Positions 1 to 39,534 of a DNA stretch of 64,000 bases are shown in pieces (positions within the stretch are counted from its first letter, which is position 1; the number at the start of each line of letters is the position of its first letter). The notes under the pieces were generated by a model that did not search any database, was not told where the DNA came from, and worked only from the letters and a program-made list of their open reading frames with translations. The stretch comes from Spongilla lacustris (lineage: Eukaryota > Porifera > Demospongiae > Spongillida > Spongillidae): NCBI GenBank assembly GCA_949361645.1, contig OX442433.1:3839720-3903719 (forward strand), in the 5' to 3' direction. Position numbers and translations under genes: made by a program.

Positions 1-81
1 TTATCTAGTATTTGGTGGAAAAAAATGTATGTAGTGCATTTTGCTTTACTATATCTTCGAACAATATAATCTTCTTTCCAG

Positions 82-1620
82 GTTTGCGTTCCCCGCTGTG
101 ATTATTGTATATATGGATGTGACCATTGTAGTGCTGGGTAAGATTGTGTTGTGTTGATCTGCTTGAATGAAAGTGTTAGTGCAGTTGTGGGCAGGGTGAA
201 GGGGTTACTCGTGTATGAAGTCAGAAATTAGTTGTGAACATTCTGTTCCTCTCTCTATACAGCACTCTTTATTGTGATATCATTAGCAGACAGCACAGCA
301 CTATTCTGCAGTTCACAGAATGTTATTGAAGCAGTTGAAAAATCGACTCCATTTTGTTCCCTTGTGGGTAAGAGCAGAACATATTTTTAAAAAATGAGCA
401 GTACCATCATTTACCATGAACTGTCTGCAAAATTGGATTGTACTGTATTCAAGCTATTGATAAAGTATCAATTCTATATAATAATATTGATAAAGTATCA
501 ATTCTTTATATACATATAATAATTATAATATAATATAATATAATAATAATTATAATTATAAATATAGTGGTTAATTTTTTTTCATACAATCATATCGTAC
601 CAATGGGAAAATTCAAATTTCAATAATGAAATTAAATTAATAGTGTATGAAGCACGATCATCAAAATCCAGCCCACTTCACTTCTGTATTTGTACATGTA
701 ACCTTGACAAAAGTGTCTTAGGTCATCTTGCCTTTTGTAATGTCATGCCTCATTGTTCCACAGGATCTGTGTACTACTATGCAATTTTTCAGCTAGCAAT
801 TTGGTGGATATGTCACGTGACTATTATGTTTTGGAAAACTAGGTTTCCATTTCATGCAAAACGCTTTGAAAAGCACAAATCTATCCATGTAACAGTGGTC
901 TCCATGGCTCTTATATTCCCTATCATTCTTGTCATTGCCGGGTTTTATACTGGAGGCTTTGTGACAAACAGTCATCCTCCTCTGCTGTGTGTGTCAAGAA
1001 GCAGTGATGCTGCTTACTACACTCTTGCCCTTCCCATCAGTATCATTATGGCTACTGGTACATCTCTGCTAGTGATGGTAATGGTGACAGTGTTCAAGGT
1101 AATGTGTGCCTGTACTCATTCTGCCATGATTACGTGTTATTCTTTACCCATGTAGCACAGTTATAACAAGGATCAAACCTCAAAGGCTAAATTTCAGATC
1201 AATACAATGGAAATAAAACTTCTCCTTGTGTTCTTCTATTATCTTATCCTTGGATCAGAGGCACTCATTGCATTCGTATTAAATGCTAAGGGTATTGGCC
1301 CCTTTGCTGCAGCTGTTGCAAAATACTTTGCTTGTGAGGCAGCAGGATACGTTGCAGGAGAAACATGTAATAATGAAAAGAAAGCTTATGAATCTTTGAA
1401 TAATGTTGGAATTTCCGTCCTTTCCTATCTACTTCTTGGACTTCTTCCTGTTGCAAGTCTTGTTTTTGTTGTAAATCTTAGAGAGGTTAAACAATACTGC
1501 ATATCATGTACTAAAAAAATGTTGCTGCAGAAAATTTTAGGAACATGTATTGAGGTTGTTTGGTGCTTAAAGAAAAAGATTTCATGCATTGTTCTACTCT
1601 TTTTAAATCATGCTTATTAA
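82..1620 (+). CDS. Seven-transmembrane receptor, 3' part (partial gene)
   Basis: Four exons join in frame: 82-137, 263-367, 764-1098 and 1156-1620, all with AG acceptors and GT donors; the 5' end lies outside the window. The first exon encodes a hydrophobic segment (FAFPAVIIVYMDVTIVVL). The second ends an extracellular stretch with cysteines. The third encodes a TM3-like helix with a Trp-Trp pair (QLAIWWICHV), a basic intracellular loop (FHAKRFEKHKS), TM4, a loop with a cysteine, and TM5. The fourth encodes a polar third intracellular loop, TM6, a loop and TM7 (LLLGLLPVASLVFVVN), then a basic tail to a TAA stop. The topology fits the C-terminal five or six helices of a plasma-membrane G-protein-coupled receptor. 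The Trp-Trp in TM3 recalls Frizzled-like or adhesion-like receptors that are expanded in sponges, but the subfamily is an inference. The ligand is unknown. The exact 3' end is uncertain because the last 35 residues could be read-through of a missed donor. Confidence 0.72.
441..600. repeat. AT-rich tract with a short direct repeat in receptor intron
   Basis: The intron between receptor exons 2 and 3 holds a run of ATA/TAAT simple sequence. The phrase GATAAAGTATCAATTCT occurs twice within about 20 bases of each other. No other feature is seen in this intron. Confidence 0.6.
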
Positions 1621-2067
1621 GTTTCATGAACGCACGTATGTGTGTCAATGATGGGAATGCAATGTGGGGATGAATCAAAGGGAAAAACATCCTTGGTTTG
1701 GCATTTTTTCTTGGGGGGGGGGGGGGTAGCCATTGATTTGATGATTAATATCTTTTACCATGTAAATAACATTTAACTTGTGGGAATTGTTGAGATTAAT
1801 TTAGCAAAGGATATGAAGCAATTCAGAATGACTTCATTTCAATGTGAAAGGCAATATGAATGGTGCAACACCAGAAGGGTTTTCAGGACGAAATTTGGTT
1901 TAATGAAACATTTTGGAGGACCGGTATGTATACAAATAGTTTTTCAAGCACATGGTTCCAGTAATTTCATATGTGCCTTCTGTTGATGAAATCACAGTTG
2001 CAGTTATGCATAATGTTTAAATCTTATTTGTAACAAGCCTCATACACATACAGTATTACATGATCAG
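1621..2067. other. Non-coding, downstream of receptor
   Basis: No supported exon. It contains a run of 14 G at 1713-1726. A short open frame at 1780-1986 has no recognisable domain and is probably chance. Confidence 0.4.
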
Positions 2068-2205
2068 TCGATCGATTTAGCTTGTCATTCAGGGAGGCCA
2101 ACTGGGAGAAAGCTTCTATAGCTTCACTTCCCCAAGCACCATAGGACTCAGTGACAAGAGGAACAAGCACACAACCAGCCCAGTTTGCAGCATTTGGCAA
2201 TAAAT
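2068..2205 (-). mobile_element. Retroelement C-terminal fragment (RT/REL-endonuclease type)
   Basis: Read on the - strand this encodes VLVPLVTESYGAWGSEA followed by FSQLASL. That matches the conserved tail seen in the better preserved elements at 37232-42482 (for example PLAVETYGNWGKEA and FSRLASL). The piece carries only the region just after the nuclease-like domain. It has no ends I can define and is a dead fragment. Confidence 0.65.
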
Positions 2206-4379
2206 TATTTTTATCATTGTTATTAATAATTATATATAATTATAATTATAATTTATATATACACTGTAGCACTGTAGTTATGAAAGGTTTATGATTTTTA
2301 TTTTCTGAGAGTCTGCAATCTTCCAATTTTACGCTACACTGTCTATTGTTCACTAACCATACATTTCAATGCAAACATTGTCTATGTTTTGCCCGGACCA
2401 AGTAAATTACCAGTCTGGAAATGTGGCCTTTTAAAATTATACTCCACGAAGGTAAATCTTGCAGTAAAAGAATCATTTTGAACAGAATAAACAAAAATAA
2501 GAAAGAGCACCATGAACTATTGCAGTGATGGCTAGAAATATTTGATAAACACACTCAGTATATCAATATCTCATTTCAGGCATGCTTGCAGTTCGGACGA
2601 AAACCATTACAGAATATGTGAGAAAGGATTACAACAACAGTTGTTGTGTATTAATAACTCAATTCTTTATGTGGGGCATGACATACATGTACTTAACTGT
2701 ACAACTAGGACCAGCTATCCTCCCTCTCTCCACCACTAGTGGCACACAAGAACAACACAAACTTGGGGCTTAAGACTATGTCTCCCCTAAACACTGATGC
2801 TATTATATCCACCATCCCAGCCATTGACAAAATGTTTACATCCCAAAACCCTGTGGAAAAAGGAACTGCACCATGCATCATTACAACCAACACGTTTAAT
2901 TGCACAGCTACCAAAGCAGAGTACCCATTCTAAGCAGACTATTCTGTGATAGCTGCAATATCATACATGTGCAGTACTGTACATGTCCTCCTGCAGTGCC
3001 AATTTAGTGACCTTCAATACGTTAGTGAAATGACAGTGTGAAAGAGTTACATAGCACAACGTTGTCACAGAAGAGAGGTGTATGACAATTGGACTCTGAA
3101 GCTGCAGGTGGAAACAGTGATGAACTGATTTATTTATGCATATTAGACATCATGACCTTAAAAGTAGGCATGTACCCAACCAGTTCTGTTGTTATCAGGT
3201 AGTGGTTGATGAGGCTGTTTCTAAGGCAGTGATACTGTGCATCTAGGTTCCAAGCAGTTCAGTCAAGCTTCACACATACTCTCAGTTTAATTGCAGAGAC
3301 TTTATGGACTCTATACCAGAGCCCTCTCCTGCATGACTACAATTGCATCATCCAAGAGGAAAGGGTATTGCCAGTGAAAGAATCCATTTAGACTACCACC
3401 CTCTCCAAATGACTGGCTAATCATTCAACCAAAATTTAATTAGAAATTCCTTAACATTCTTCATTCATAGCTGATTGCACTAAGAGAAGGCCTTCTTCAC
3501 AACCTGAGTGGAGGAGAAGGATTTCTCTGTCAATTCATGGGAATGATTTGGCCAATGAGATACACAATGTAATACCAACCATGAACAGCACTGGAGATCT
3601 CTGAGAACCTTACAAGAAGCTTACAGTCCTAGTTACATGTAGGATGAACATACACTGATGTGAGCAAGCCGCACAGCTCTGAATCATCCACAGTGAAGGT
3701 ACTTGGAGGTGCATGGGACCCACAAGAGGATTGTCTACACGTTTTTGTGTCATCCAGATTTCTGATGACACTGTATAGCAAGTTTTTAATTACTTATGCG
3801 CATTTTGGGTCTTGTAAAACCTTTATATTCTTACCATGGAATGATGTCAGTGCCCACTGTATAAAAAAAAAAAAAACCAGACTTAAAATCACTAACTGTG
3901 AACATACAGTAATAACCAAAAGCTTTGTGTTACCCATACCATCCTATAGTAACTTGAGCACCATGCAAGATGACGGACATCATTGAATTTTAATTTCAAT
4001 GAATGTCATTAAATCACGCGATGAAAAGGATCTACAATCTTCCTACTTTTATTCTTAATGGAGTTCAATAGATTAGTGGTAGAGGCGGCAGTTACCCTTC
4101 TTGTACATGTAACATTGGGTTTCTAAGGATACACATAAGTTTTTTTTTCTATACTATAGATGCACAGTGGCGTATAGTGATATTAAAATGCTGCAAAATC
4201 TTATCAAGCTGTACAAGCAGATGCATGGTTAAAGATAGTGTAAAACTGAACTAAACTATACCTTGAATGTAACCTACAAACAGTTATAGAACTCTCTCAC
4301 ACATATGATCACTCACACATGAAACATTTTTCACAATTGCTACATGTACATCATCATGCCTCTAAAGCGATTTATAAAC
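2206..4379. other. Non-coding, AT-rich, no gene seen
   Basis: I see no exon with a supported splice pattern or a recognisable protein. There is an AT-only inverted stretch near 2215-2265 and an A-run at 3864-3875. Open frames of 60-110 codons here, such as 3660-3986, look random in composition. Confidence 0.4.
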
Positions 4380-5050
4380 TGAGACATACATCCCGACGAC
4401 ATTATAGAGGAGAAGTACGGTTTGCTCACGTGAGCATTCAGTCGCCTGTTACGAGGCACATTTTTTGTTGTCTTTCGCGCGTATGTAAATTCTATTAAAA
4501 AAATTCACTGGGCTGCGAATACGCGGCTAATCTTGAAGCGAAAAATGTAAAAGCTTCTGGGGCTCCGCCCCAGACCCCGATGGGGGAGCCTACGGCGCTC
4601 CCCCACAGGGCCGTCGAGAGCTGGCACGGGCCCCAGGGCTATATAGCCCTTCCGGGCCCCATTAATGGTCCCCATTGGGATGCATGGTGCGCATAAAACA
4701 CCATACGGGGGGAAAATACATTGCTTTCGTGTATTGGGTTATAAACTATTCATTTGTTGTTAGTGCATGTGGCGAAAATTAAAAACACATGTACTGCGTG
4801 CCGGTATGGTTATGTAACATTATGTTACGCGCAAAGCATGGATTTGCGCAACCCTGGATGAATGGTTTGTGGTATAAATCATGGACTGGCCGCGCAATCC
4901 TGGGATTGCTCGTGCCGGCGCAAAGCATAAATCAGGACAATCCTAGCTGGGTTTGCTCGTGCGCAAAGCATAGCCGATCTGTAATATGTACATAATTATA
5001 TTACGATGGGTAACAAGTACATAATTATAATAACATACACTTGCAGTATT
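4380..5050. other. CpG- and GC-rich block with consecutive hairpins
   Basis: Composition changes sharply from the AT-rich surroundings. Between about 4555 and 4720 there are successive self-complementary segments: GGGGCTCCGCCCC, then GGGGGAGC...GCTCCCCC, then GGGCTATATAGCCC flanked by GGGCCC words, then ATGGTG...CACCAT. From 4828 to 4975 the words GCGCAAAGCAT and GCAATCCTGG recur in variant form. No coding potential is apparent. A relatively recent non-autonomous mobile element is the likeliest explanation, but I cannot define its ends. Confidence 0.4.
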
Positions 5051-5085
5051 AAAAAAGCCCTATAGTGTACAAATACATTTTTTCT

Positions 5086-5316
5086 CTACTGATGAGATAC
5101 CGAACACAGTAAACTGCGCCATGGTTCAGACTTCAGAACTCTGGAAAATGAGGTATAAGGTTCATCACGTCTTGATGAGCAGTCCTTCGTGTCTCCCTTT
5201 GTACAGTTGCTTGGCGAGCCTCCAATAATGCTACCAAATATGAAATACATTTCCCCTTCCTCATAATCATTCAGTGGAAACAAATTATTACACGAAGATT
5301 TCCATTGGCCTTGCAT
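5086..5316 (-). CDS. Hypothetical 76-codon open frame
   Basis: An ATG-to-stop frame of 76 codons with a non-repetitive composition (for example NDYEEGEMYFIFGSIIGG). I do not recognise it. There is no clear upstream exon, although a GTAAGT lies on the same strand just upstream at about 5329-5334. It could be an exon of an unseen gene, or chance. Confidence 0.2.
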   Translation of the reverse strand: MQGQWKSSCNNLFPLNDYEEGEMYFIFGSIIGGSPSNCTKGDTKDCSSRRDEPYTSFSRVLKSEPWRSLLCSVSHQ

Positions 5317-5749
5317 ATATAAATTACTTACTTTCGTTTAATTTCATGCACATGTAGCCAATCAACCCAAGACTAATTTCCGTTGATTAAAATGACAAAC
5401 TATATCATTTCCTCCATCTTCGCACTATCTCTTTCCTCAAGTCCTTGACTTTGAAAATAAGATATGCAACTCTTTTGGTGCAAGGTTCCAGGCCACCTCC
5501 TTGCCCCTCTCCTATGAAGAGGTGCACCCAAAACTTCAAACGGTCGGTTCAAGTCCCATGCATTTATAAGCGCAACTACCCAACAAATTTGCTCCCTGAT
5601 TTCCTTTTTGACAAATGCACCCATGCAATTTCATGCTCAGCACTGGAACTGATCGTTATGTTGATCATCGCGATCGTCGTTCCTAGCTATGTCGGTGAAG
5701 GTGTTTGTGATGAAGCCTAAACATTTCAAAAATTTTGTCCTGTCTTTTG

Positions 5750-5935
5750 GTAGGGCGCGGTTCTTTTCTCTTACAACTCTTTCCTTTCTTTTCTGCCACC
5801 CGGACTTATGCTTGAACTGAAATGAATTTGGCGAAATTATGAATTATACATTCCATTCCGCACGGATCGCGCGAACGTACGTACGTACATGCATGTATAC
5901 AATTTTATTGCGCCTGCGCAATGATCAAAACAAAA
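5750..5935. promoter_or_regulatory. CpG-rich, promoter-like stretch
   Basis: A local cluster of CpGs includes an imperfect palindrome, TTGCGCCTGCGCAA, that resembles an NRF-1 site, and GATCGCGCGAACGTACGTACGTAC. It lies upstream of the hypothetical - strand frame at 5086-5316, so it could be a promoter for a - strand gene. No transcript evidence is visible in sequence. Confidence 0.2.
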
Positions 5936-5949
5936 CATCAATCACACAC

Positions 5950-6125
5950 AAAATAAAAAAGAGACCAGCCAGGCGGCCCGGGCCCCATGTTTAACGACGG
6001 GCCCCGGGGTCAGCAGCCCCCCCGGCCCCCCCCTCTCGGCGGCCCTGCTCCCCCATACCCCTTTGCTGGCGAGGGGGGATCCCCCGCCCCCGGCCGCCCC
6101 TCCAACTAACCACCCCCCGTATAGC
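5950..6125. other. Very GC-rich patch
   Basis: About 175 bases made largely of C and G runs (GGGCCCC, GGGCCCCGGGG, CCCCCCCGGCCCCCCCC). This is unlike any neighbour. Open frames across it on the - strand are low-complexity and not convincing. It is possibly part of a mobile element related in style to 4540-4720. Confidence 0.35.
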
Positions 6126-6689
6126 CCCATTCCTAGATCTAGTTATCACAGAAAGAGGCTGAATACGAGCTTGATATACTACCTGGGTCCTTTGTTTATG
6201 CACAATTAAGTCTCGTGGGCAAGCCAGATTCAAATACAATGGCCTAGGGAAAAAAGTCAATTAAAAACGGGAACGATCCCACTATATAGATCAGTATGGC
6301 TTATTACTGGAAAAAGGGAATTAATTGCTCTTGACAGCTCAGCGAGAGATTAGCTTCCTAACTGAACGATATATTTTATATAGCCATTAAATGGAATCAA
6401 TGGGACTAATTTTCTGAATATTGAGTTCGACGAAAAAACATCTATGGTTAAATATAGGACTCAGAATACTGTATCTCGAATCCCTCGTTCCCTTCCTTCT
6501 TACACCACCATTGCCTTCAAATCCAACATAACTTTCTCAGAGAGAATGTTTTTTTTTTTAATATCTTATTTCATTCATTTTTTATTAGTGTCTATATTGC
6601 TCTACGATTGAAGGAATATGTATTGTCACATATTATTTATTTTAAATACAATAAAAGAATGAAATACAAGATTTTGGTAATTCAGTCGG
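6126..6689. other. Non-coding, no feature seen
   Basis: AT-rich sequence with a T-run at 6549-6559. No exon or known repeat could be supported. Confidence 0.35.
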
Positions 6690-6900
6690 TAGCACAGCAC
6701 CATGCATCATCTATTCCAACTCCTCTTCTCCAGTTGGTTGCAAAGCCCCGCTTTGCACGCAGCCATCCTGTGGTTTGCCCCAGTGGTTTATTCCATTTAA
6801 TGCTTATACTTTGGGCTAGCCTTCTTAGTACGAAGTTTGCCTCTCTTCTAATTGTACTTATTGAGTTCGTAATTAATGATTTTAAATAAAAAATATATAT
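6690..6900 (-). mobile_element. Retroelement C-terminal fragment, second lineage
   Basis: On the - strand it reads REANFVLRRLAQ then WNKPLGQTTGWLRAKRGFA. This aligns with the + strand relic at 38346-38960 (REANSVIKLLATLKWEKPLS then TGWVRATLAFAILRA). Both represent the extreme C-terminus of a reverse-transcriptase element that differs from the lineage at 41088. It is a fragment only. Confidence 0.6.
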
Positions 6901-7021
6901 AATAATCCCGTTCTTTGTATACAAATGTTACATTAAAAAAACAAAAAACAAAAAAAAACACATAATATACAATACAGCAGTAAGATAAATAAATGCACCC
7001 TATTAGTCTGGGACAAAACAT

Positions 7022-7165
7022 CTGGAGAGGATGGCTACAGCATTGGCTCTAACTAAGCTGAGGTTCAGCCTGCCATATAGCACAACTAGGACCACAGCCT
7101 TAGCCCTGTTGGAGCTGGTCGCAAGGCGAGAGGCCAGAAGTGCCAAAGACTCTGTCCCCCACCCG
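7022..7165 (-). mobile_element. Retroelement 3'-end fragment just upstream of CDAN1
   Basis: The - strand encodes ALLASRLATSSNRAKA and then LYGRLNLSLVRANAVAIL. This is the same terminal motif (YGRLNxxLVRxxARAI) found at 40551, 41088 and 39105. An A-rich stretch (6943-6985) lies at its 3' side. Its end is about 275 bp from the CDAN1 start codon. Confidence 0.65.
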
Positions 7166-7439
7166 AGTTATACTCATTTAGGAAAAAAACTATCGGAGGA
7201 GAAAATAAGTCTGGGAACGAGAACAGTACGAGTTGTTTTGTTCTCTTAAAGTAAAGGGTATTGCGACTCAAAAAAAAAAATGATTGTCTTTCCCTTCTGT
7301 TTTGATAGCAACAATGAGCTAAACTACCGTTTCTGTTTCTCGGTACGCGAGTTATACGCGAGTCACGTTTTACTTTAACCCCTAAAATCCTGTTCCTATA
7401 TACCACGCGTAGGCTCCACCTTATAGTAGGCGCCAGGCA
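7166..7439 (+). promoter_or_regulatory. Putative CDAN1 promoter and 5' leader
   Basis: The interval between the retroelement fragment and the CDAN1 ATG. It contains CpG-bearing words (GGTACGCGAGTTATACGCGAG) and a TATA-like CCTATATACC about 45 bp before the start codon. No other gene is close enough to use it on the + strand. The transcription start is not determinable from sequence. Confidence 0.35.
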
Positions 7440-36016
<28,577 letters not shown>

Positions 36017-36724
36017 AATATTATTGAACGGGCCTCGTGGTTTAGATTTCACTTTCAATAGAGAGGCAGCAAGAAGACTCCATGTTTGCAGAAGTCCATT
36101 TTATTCGCCTTCTGTGCTATGTCGTATTGGAACAGGAATCGGACACCATTCCACTATCTGTGCTCTCGCATTCCTCCATTTGTGACATTGCGCATCCATT
36201 TTGACCAATGAAATCGGTGCGTCAGTGGGCATAATTTCTGTTGTCTTCTAATGAGGTTGCGAAATATAGTACATACTAATAAGTCTATGGTCGAGCTCCG
36301 TAACGCTTCTTAGATGCTACATGAGTCAATAACATGACACGTGTAACTACTACGTGTTACTACAAAGGCTTGATTCGGCTTCCTGTAAAATAATACATAC
36401 ATGCATATGTACGTTGTTCATAAACTCCCATGGCCATGATATGGCGAGACCCATACATGGCCGCATGCTTTTTATACCTCATAAGAATACGAAAGCGCAT
36501 GAAAAACAAGCATGCATTGAGCGTTTATGCATGAAAGGCAGCAAATTAATTTATCATATGATCAATACAATAGGTATCATGCTGCACAAGTAGCCTCTAG
36601 CTAGCTAGATAATCCTTGCCGGTTCATACGTACACCATGTTCAGAATATCAACTTCGAATTATATCGAACGATTGTTTAGATGCTCCAGTCTTAGTAGTG
36701 TTGCGCAGCACGTGGACTTCAAGT
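36017..36724. other. CDAN1 3' flank, duplicated
   Basis: The first 240 bp after the stop are nearly identical to 55317-55560. They contain a CCAAT word (TTGACCAATGAAATCGG) and several CpGs. No AATAAA for CDAN1 is visible within 300 bp. No further exon supported. Confidence 0.4.
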
Positions 36725-36996
36725 TTAATTTATTTCGTAGTGTACAATCCTAGGTAACCAATGCCAATTACCTGCATAGAGCAGAGAATATATGATACAT
36801 ATATGCATGTATACGGGTACATACGTAGCATGACATTTCTACAAGTAGCTATATATAACTTACCAGCGAAGGATATTGCCTCTGCTGGAGGCTCTCTTGA
36901 GCATGCATGTAGCTGCTCTGACGTCGACGGCCAATAATTTGAAAAATTTTGGACAGAAGTCGAAGGAACATCTTTCAAAGAAAGTGTACGTATCAT
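36725..36996 (-). CDS. Candidate two-exon small protein, 59 codons
   Basis: Exon 1 (36864-36996) starts with ATG and ends at a perfect GTAAGT donor. It encodes MIRTLSLKDVPSTSVQNF and, further on, ACSREPPAEAISFAG. Exon 2 (36725-36771) follows a CTCTATGCAG acceptor, joins in frame, and encodes NWHWLPRIVHYEIN before TAA. An AATAAA overlaps the stop codon, which is suitable for polyadenylation. The same exon-intron pattern survives near 56090-56270 in the duplicate, where exon 2 has a premature stop. I do not recognise the protein. It might instead be the last exons of a longer gene cut off by the retroelement insertion at 37232. Confidence 0.35.
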
Positions 36997-37231
36997 CGAA
37001 TGCGCTATACTATATATATATATTATAATTATTATATATTATATGGTATGGTAGTAAACATATCAGTAAACTAATGAGCTTTAATTTACCCATATTCACT
37101 TGAGTTGCCATCAGAGATAATATATAAATGGGGAAGTTTCCGAGAAAAGGTAATATCATAAAAAACATTATAAAAATGCATTGTTTGAATTGCTATAACT
37201 ATCGAACGGTTAAGACAATCAATATGCATGG
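36997..37231. other. AT-rich spacer
   Basis: TA-rich simple sequence (37008-37050) and no gene. Confidence 0.4.
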
Positions 37232-38345
37232 CTATTCGGCGGGCCAGCAGCGCAAATTAAATGTGTTGACTGCCTCCTTTCCCCAATTACCATAGGTCTC
37301 AACTGCTAAGGGAAGACAACTCCAACCGAGCTCAGAGCACTTAGCATCGTTGCTCTGATGTTTGCGTGTTTCAGCCAACTCAGCAGCAAAACCAGAACAG
37401 ATACTTGATTGTCCCAAAGATTTTGGTGTCAATGGAGATGTTGTGGTGAAGTCAAAGGCAGCTGTTTTCCACCTATCCAACTCTGCACTAAGACATCAGC
37501 TGGCCGGGTGTGGGACGTCAGGTGTAAGACCACTGCCTTCCTCCACCTTTACACTTAAATGTGCTTGATGGCAAAACTCAACAAAAATATCCTGCAGATG
37601 GTTATGGCGGAGAACCACATCACACCCTCACCTACATGTAGCTGCATTGTGACCTAGTGGGTCCAAAGCTATCTCAGTGCAGAGAGGACATCAAAGCCCC
37701 CTAGAGATGTCCACACCTAACCATGCACCACTGGATTGCTACACAAAACTAACTCCATTGTAGGTACTACAGTAAGCCAGGAAGAAGCATGGGGTGCCGA
37801 TACAGAAAGGTGAGCTTTGTTGGCTAGAGAGGAAGTATCCAATAGAGACCTAAAGCATTTGAGATCAATACAACTAGAAAGGGTTTTCTGGTTAACAGGT
37901 GATGACCCAATGGAGTCAAGTGTGACAGTATCCTGTGGAGAAACTAGGGTATTTCAGAAGGTGTTAATAGCATGAGTAAGGTAGTGATTACCCTCTATAG
38001 CACAACCAGTGGCACAAACTGAGGCAATATAGGCTGCACAAGAGTGGAGCACAACAGAACGCAGACCAAGCCCACCATATTTCAGACTCAGTTGCGCCTG
38101 CTGCCAAGCAGAGTCAGTTACTTACTCTGACTTCAGCATCAAAGCTGTCAAAGGGTCAAAGGTTAGGCTTGGGGGTGTACTCCTTGCAAGATGCACCAGC
38201 TTGAATTGCAAAAGGCACCACGCATACGAAGCATATTAAAAGCCACCTGAGGGTCAATGGTTGCAATGTCTCTTGGACAACAACTTCACCGCCTCATTGC
38301 GCTTTGCAGAAATGAAGTTAGCACAATGCAGGTAATCCCCAATGG
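37232..38345 (-). mobile_element. Retroelement relic (C-terminal RT to nuclease region)
   Basis: From high to low coordinates the - strand shows TLGAPIGDYLHC, LGLKYGGLGLRS, a degenerate cysteine/histidine knuckle region, and LPLAVETYGNWGKEA, the same order as in the element at 41088-42482. Frames are broken. The + strand relic at 38346 abuts its upstream side, so the two insertions are nested or adjacent. Confidence 0.65.
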
Positions 38346-39075
38346 GTGCACCAAGTGTGTTATTAAATTATTATTTTTTAGGTAATAACAAAACATGAAA
38401 CCCTTCAGCATGCCTTGGATTGCAGAAAAGGTGGTTTGATAGTCCAACGGCACAATGAGGTGAGAGATGCCTTGGGTGACCTTGCATCCATTGCATTTAG
38501 GGATGTGATAAGAGAACCAATTGTGAGAGATGATGATCCTGTGAGAGGTCTTCCTGCCTTGGTAGCTGATCTTGACTGAGACGTTACTTGATATTTGTGT
38601 CATGGACACTGACGCCCAGTTATATACTAGCCGCACTGTTGATTCTGTTCTCCTATCAGCTGAAAATAAGAAGAAAAAGAAATACCTGGATGCTGTTGAG
38701 GCTAGACATGCATCTTTCATCCCTTTTGTCACCTCAATTGATGGTGTCCTTGCTCGTGAAGCTAACTCTGTCATAAAGCTTTTAGCAACATTGAAGTGGG
38801 AAAAACCACTAAGTGAAGTGACTGGATGGGTAAGGGCGACGTTGGCATTTGCTATACTAAGAGCCACAAATCTGTGCATAAGAGGATGCAGAGTGAAATG
38901 GAGAAGTGCAGTGCACATGGATGATGGGGCTGGACTACCCACATCAGCTTATGAATAGAATTTGTAGGTGCTTTTATGTGTGTGCATGTGCTTGAGTATG
39001 GTATTTATTCCTTTGTTTTATATTTTATGTATTGATACTAGTAAAAAATAAAATTAAAATTAAAAATGAATGAAA
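38346..39075 (+). mobile_element. Retroelement relic, second lineage, opposite strand
   Basis: The + strand reads HALDCRKGGLIVQRHNEVRD, then (after a frameshift) DICVMDTDAQLY, YLDAVEARHASFIPFVTSID, GVLAREANSVIKLLATLKWE and AFAILRATNLCIRG, ending at a TAG at 38956. The Cys-x-x-Gly-Gly...Arg-His-Asn-x-x-Arg-Asp pattern is the start of the nuclease-like domain of a related but distinct element. An A-rich tail (AAAATTAAAATTAAAAATG) follows at about 39045. The 5' part is missing. Confidence 0.65.
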
Positions 39076-39104
39076 TAAAAATGTGAGTTGTATGGTGCTT
39101 GGGA

Positions 39105-39265
39105 AAAAGAAGCCATAGATTCGTTTTAAATGCTTGCCTCCCGTCTTGCCATAACATCAGGCAAAACAAAATCAGCTGTGCTGTCTGAGCTGTACAGTTG
39201 GCTCAACCTGCATTTGGTGAGAGCGAATGCAACAGCGATCCTTTCCAGGTGGCTCCCATAATTAA
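39105..39265 (+). mobile_element. Retroelement 3'-end fragment, + strand
   Basis: Encodes LASRLAITSGKTKSAVL then WLNLHLVRANATAILSRW, the terminal motif of the 41088 lineage, but on the opposite strand to most copies here. Fragment only. Confidence 0.6.
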
Positions 39266-39534
39266 CTGTAGTGTGATTTAAGTGTCGTGTGTATTACACA
39301 TTCTGTTCATGTACATGTATATAAAAATGAAACATTACAATAAAACAAAGCAATATAACAATACAACAAAACATGATTTGATTTTATTTTTAATTTTTTT
39401 GAGAGCATTATCACAACCATGTTTTTATAATAAAACTAATAATATATTATTAATGATATTACATGGATTAATTACATACACCACTCACAAGAACAAAGAA
39501 CTAACTACACTACACTACACCACACACAAATGTC

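Noticed and set aside
643..1155. Start of the receptor at the ATG-like frame at 643
   Set aside because: Sequence before 764 is intronic. A CCACAG acceptor at 763 and matching phase from exon 2 explain the frame better.
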